Of a stretch of 64,000 nucleotides of DNA, positions 61,895 to 64,000 are shown piece after piece (the stretch's first letter is position 1; each line of letters begins with the position of its first letter). The stretch is from Saccharothrix algeriensis (GTDB lineage Bacteria; Actinomycetota; Actinomycetes; Mycobacteriales; Pseudonocardiaceae): NCBI RefSeq assembly GCF_016907655.1, contig NZ_JAFBCL010000001.1, positions 1,426,001-1,490,000 on the forward strand, written 5' to 3'. A model generated the notes under the pieces. The model was not told where the DNA came from. It saw only the letters and a list, made by a program, of their open reading frames with translations, and did no database searches. The position numbers and the translations under genes are program-made.

Positions 61895-62680
61895 TCACCG
61901 GCCGGTGAGGCCCGTTTCGGTGACGCCCCGCACCAGGTGCCGCTGGAGCAGGGCGAACACCAGCACGATCGGCAGCAGGGACACCGCCGCCGCGGCGAAC
62001 AGCAGCGGCACCTGCGGGTTCTGGGCGGTCAGCAGGCTCGACAGCGCCACCTGCACGGTCCAGGACGACGAGTCCTGCGCGATGACCAGGGGCCAGAGGA
62101 ACTGGTTCCAGCTGCCGACGAAGTCGATGACCGCGACGGCGGCGAAGACGCCGGTCGAGTTGGGGACCACGACGCGCCGGAAGACGCCCCACCGGGACAG
62201 GCCGTCCAGGCGGCCGGCCTCCTCCAGCGCCGCCGGGAAGTCCAGGAAGTACTGGCGGAACAGGAACACGTTCAGCGCGCTGAACAGGCCCGGCACCACC
62301 AGCCCGCGCAGGTCCGACAGCCAGCCGAGGCTGGAGACCACCACGAACGACGGCACGAACGTCACGGCGGTCGGCACCAGCAGCGTCGCCACGATCGCGT
62401 GGCGCACCGCGGGTTCGCCCCGGAACGGGATCCGCGCCAGGCCGTAGCCCGCCGTCGAGCACAGCAGCAGCTGGCCCGCCGTCTGCAGCACCGCGACGGC
62501 GGTCGAGTTCAGCAGGCTGCGGCCGAACGGGATCCGGTCGTCGGCGAACACGTCCGGCAGCGCGGCCAGGCCGTCCCGGACCAGGACGGCGAACGGCAGC
62601 AGGAACAGCACCGCCGCGACCACCAGCGCGACCCAGCGCGCGACCGCCCCGACCGGGTTCCGGCGACCCGCGGGGCGCAT
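61895..62680 (-). CDS. Carbohydrate ABC transporter permease (MalG-like)
   Basis: A 261-aa permease of the CUT1 type with six hydrophobic segments. The EAA loop is EEAGRLDGLSRWGVFRRVVV, and the chain ends soon after LQRHLVRGV, as in MalG/LacG proteins. ATG overlaps the upstream permease stop (TGATG). Its shared ATPase is not in the window; CUT1 systems in actinobacteria often use a common MsiK-type ATPase. Confidence 0.9.
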   Translation of the reverse strand: MRPAGRRNPVGAVARWVALVVAAVLFLLPFAVLVRDGLAALPDVFADDRIPFGRSLLNSTAVAVLQTAGQLLLCSTAGYGLARIPFRGEPAVRHAIVATLLVPTAVTFVPSFVVVSSLGWLSDLRGLVVPGLFSALNVFLFRQYFLDFPAALEEAGRLDGLSRWGVFRRVVVPNSTGVFAAVAVIDFVGSWNQFLWPLVIAQDSSSWTVQVALSSLLTAQNPQVPLLFAAAAVSLLPIVLVFALLQRHLVRGVTETGLTGR

Positions 62681-63573
62681 CAGCCCGCCCTCCGGAGCAC
62701 CCGGCCGGACAGCAGCGTCGCCAGCGCGATCACCAGCGCCAGGACGAGCGCGCCCGCGCTGCCCCGCCCGAGGTCCTGGCCACCCGAGCCGAGCGAGGTG
62801 TAGTAGAGGTACACCAGGGGCGGGCGGGCGAACGGCGGGTAGCCGCGCGAGTCGCCGAGGATGTTGTAGAACTCGTCGAACGCCTGGTAGGCGTTGACCA
62901 GGTTCAGCACCAGCACGGCGACCAGCACCCCGCGCAGGCCGGGCAGCGTGACGTGCCGGAACGTCTGCCACCCCGGCGAGGCGCCGTCGATCCACGCCGC
63001 CTCGTAGCGGTGCGCCGGGATGCGCTGCAGCGCCGCGACGAACAGGATCAGGTAGAAGCCGACCTGCAACCACAGCCGGGCGGTGACGAGCACGACCCAG
63101 TACAGCGGCGGGTCGACCGTGCCGACCCAAGCCTGCGGCCCGACGCCGAACCAGCCGAGCGCGGTGTTGACCACCCCGCTGTCCAGCCCGGAGAACAGCG
63201 CCGTCCTCCACACCAGCGCGGCCACCACGTAGGAGCACGCGAACGGCAGGAAGAACACCGACCGGAAGAACGCCTTCGCCACCGGCACCCGGTCCACCAG
63301 CAGGGCGAGCCCCAGCGACAGCGCCACCGTGACCGGGATGACGAAGGCGGCGAACGCGGTGAACGTGCCGATGCTGTCGAGGAAGGCCCGGTCGGTGAGC
63401 ACGTCGGCGTAGTTGGCCAGGCCGACGAACCGCGTCGGCGTCACGGTGTTGCGCGCGTCGTAGAGGCTCAGGTAGGCGCTCCACCCGATCGGCACGTAGG
63501 TGAAGACCAGCAGCCCGGCGGCGAACGGGCCGACGAACCCCCAGAACGCGAGCGCGCCGCGCCGCCGGGTCAC
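62680..63573 (-). CDS. Carbohydrate ABC transporter permease (MalF-like)
   Basis: A 297-aa permease of the CUT1 family: N-terminal helix LAFWGFVGPFAAGLLVFTYV, FVGLANYADVLTD outside, EAA loop YEAAWIDGASPGWQTFRHVT. GTG at 63573 overlaps the stop of the binding-protein gene as GTGA. Forms the channel with the MalG-like protein. Solute cannot be inferred beyond a sugar or related polyol. Confidence 0.9.
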   Translation of the reverse strand: MTRRRGALAFWGFVGPFAAGLLVFTYVPIGWSAYLSLYDARNTVTPTRFVGLANYADVLTDRAFLDSIGTFTAFAAFVIPVTVALSLGLALLVDRVPVAKAFFRSVFFLPFACSYVVAALVWRTALFSGLDSGVVNTALGWFGVGPQAWVGTVDPPLYWVVLVTARLWLQVGFYLILFVAALQRIPAHRYEAAWIDGASPGWQTFRHVTLPGLRGVLVAVLVLNLVNAYQAFDEFYNILGDSRGYPPFARPPLVYLYYTSLGSGGQDLGRGSAGALVLALVIALATLLSGRVLRRAG

Positions 63574-64000
63574 CGGTCGAGCCGGGTGATCTCGGCCCGC
63601 GCCACGTCGAGCGCCGCGCGCAGTTCCGCCGCCGCGTCGGCGCCCTGCCGCGCGATCCTGGACACCGCGTCGGACAGCGCGGTGTTGGCCCGCGCCGGCC
63701 AGCGGGCGGGGGTGGCGATCCGCCCGCTGCGCGTGACGAACCCGACGACCTGCTCGCCGGGGCCCGAGGCGAGCCGCTCGGCCCGTTCGGCCAGGCTGCG
63801 CCGCGCGGGCAGGTGCGCGCCGAACGCGGTGGCGAACTCCTGCTGGTGGTCGGTCCGCTCCACCCAGAGCCACTCGACGTACGCCTTGGCCGCCTCGACG
63901 TCGGCGCTGCGCGCGTTCACCATCGCGCTGTACGCCCCGACCGGCACCGAGTCGCCCCCGGCGGCGTCCAGGCGCGGGAACGGCAGCACGCCGACGTCGT
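63570..64000 (-). CDS. Extracellular solute-binding protein, family 1 (C-terminal part)
   Basis: The last 143 or so residues of a sugar-binding protein; the gene starts beyond the right edge. Recognisable are LPFPRLDAAGGDSVPVGAYS, the KAYVEWLWVERTD helix and the C-terminal helix ELRAALDVARAEITRL. It is the first gene of the importer. The signal peptide and lipobox are out of view. Confidence 0.82.
   Translation of the reverse strand, partial: DVGVLPFPRLDAAGGDSVPVGAYSAMVNARSADVEAAKAYVEWLWVERTDHQQEFATAFGAHLPARRSLAERAERLASGPGEQVVGFVTRSGRIATPARWPARANTALSDAVSRIARQGADAAAELRAALDVARAEITRLDR

Overview
The window is GC-rich (clearly above 70% by eye), with many GTG starts, very short gene spacing and GTGA, ATGA or TGATG stop/start overlaps. 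The gene families (AfsR-era style LuxR-type regulators, I36 inhibitor, alpha-lytic-type protease, ESX-type small proteins, UvrA-like drug-resistance ATPases) point to a filamentous actinobacterium. The Pseudonocardiales (Saccharothrix, Actinosynnema, Lentzea type) fit best; that placement is inference, not a search result. I saw no rRNA, tRNA, CRISPR array or intact transposase.

Region 1 (1 to 17.2 kb) is a leftward biosynthetic operon. It holds one acyl carrier protein, three complete FabF-type ketosynthases, two short ketosynthase-like proteins lacking the nucleophile, a further partial ketosynthase, a double-hotdog dehydratase/thioesterase-like protein, a FabI/FabL-type enoyl reductase and two alpha/beta hydrolases. 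Unexpectedly, it also holds three consecutive small proteins that match DsrE/TusD, DsrF/TusC and DsrH/TusB, the sulfur-relay trio. Upstream on the same strand lie another alpha/beta hydrolase, a cytochrome P450 with a collagen-like repeat tail and a 14-helix MFS exporter. Two paralogous LuxR-type regulators face the other way. This looks like a highly reducing type II polyketide or modified fatty-acyl pathway with a possible sulfur-handling step. The operon continues past position 1.

Region 2 (17.2 to 36.3 kb) starts with a decayed MocR regulator joined to an EamA remnant. It continues as a transport and catabolism regulon: a peptide/nickel-type ABC importer with a permease-ATPase fusion, a TetR regulator, a methyltransferase-like protein, an SDR, a zinc alcohol dehydrogenase, an aldo/keto-reductase-like protein, two tandem HSL-type esterases, a Bcr/CflA-type exporter and two YtcJ-type amidohydrolases. 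Five intergenic or leader positions carry variants of one palindrome (core TCTACG-nn-CGTAGA), best explained as operators of the local TetR protein.

Region 3 (36.7 to 42.4 kb) is a type VII-style toxin cassette (YbaB-like, EspC-like, WXG protein, putative RNase A-like toxin, putative immunity protein). It is followed by a two-gene membrane protein/ATPase pair of the bacteriocin-associated type.

Region 4 (42.4 to 51.5 kb) carries a secreted TAP-type peptidase and two UvrA-like ABC ATPases with their own regulators (AraC with VOC; WYL). Between the UvrA-like genes, at 47.5 to 48.1 kb, is a gene-free block of nested inverted repeats.

Region 5 (51.5 to 61.9 kb) is mostly cell-surface and secreted functions: a proline-rich membrane protein, a VOC protein, an orphan 49-aa ORF, an FAD amine-oxidase/desaturase-like enzyme, a secreted lipase, an I36 inhibitor, an S1 protease and small secreted or membrane proteins. 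Region 6 (61.9 kb to the right edge) is a carbohydrate-type ABC importer whose binding-protein gene runs off the window.
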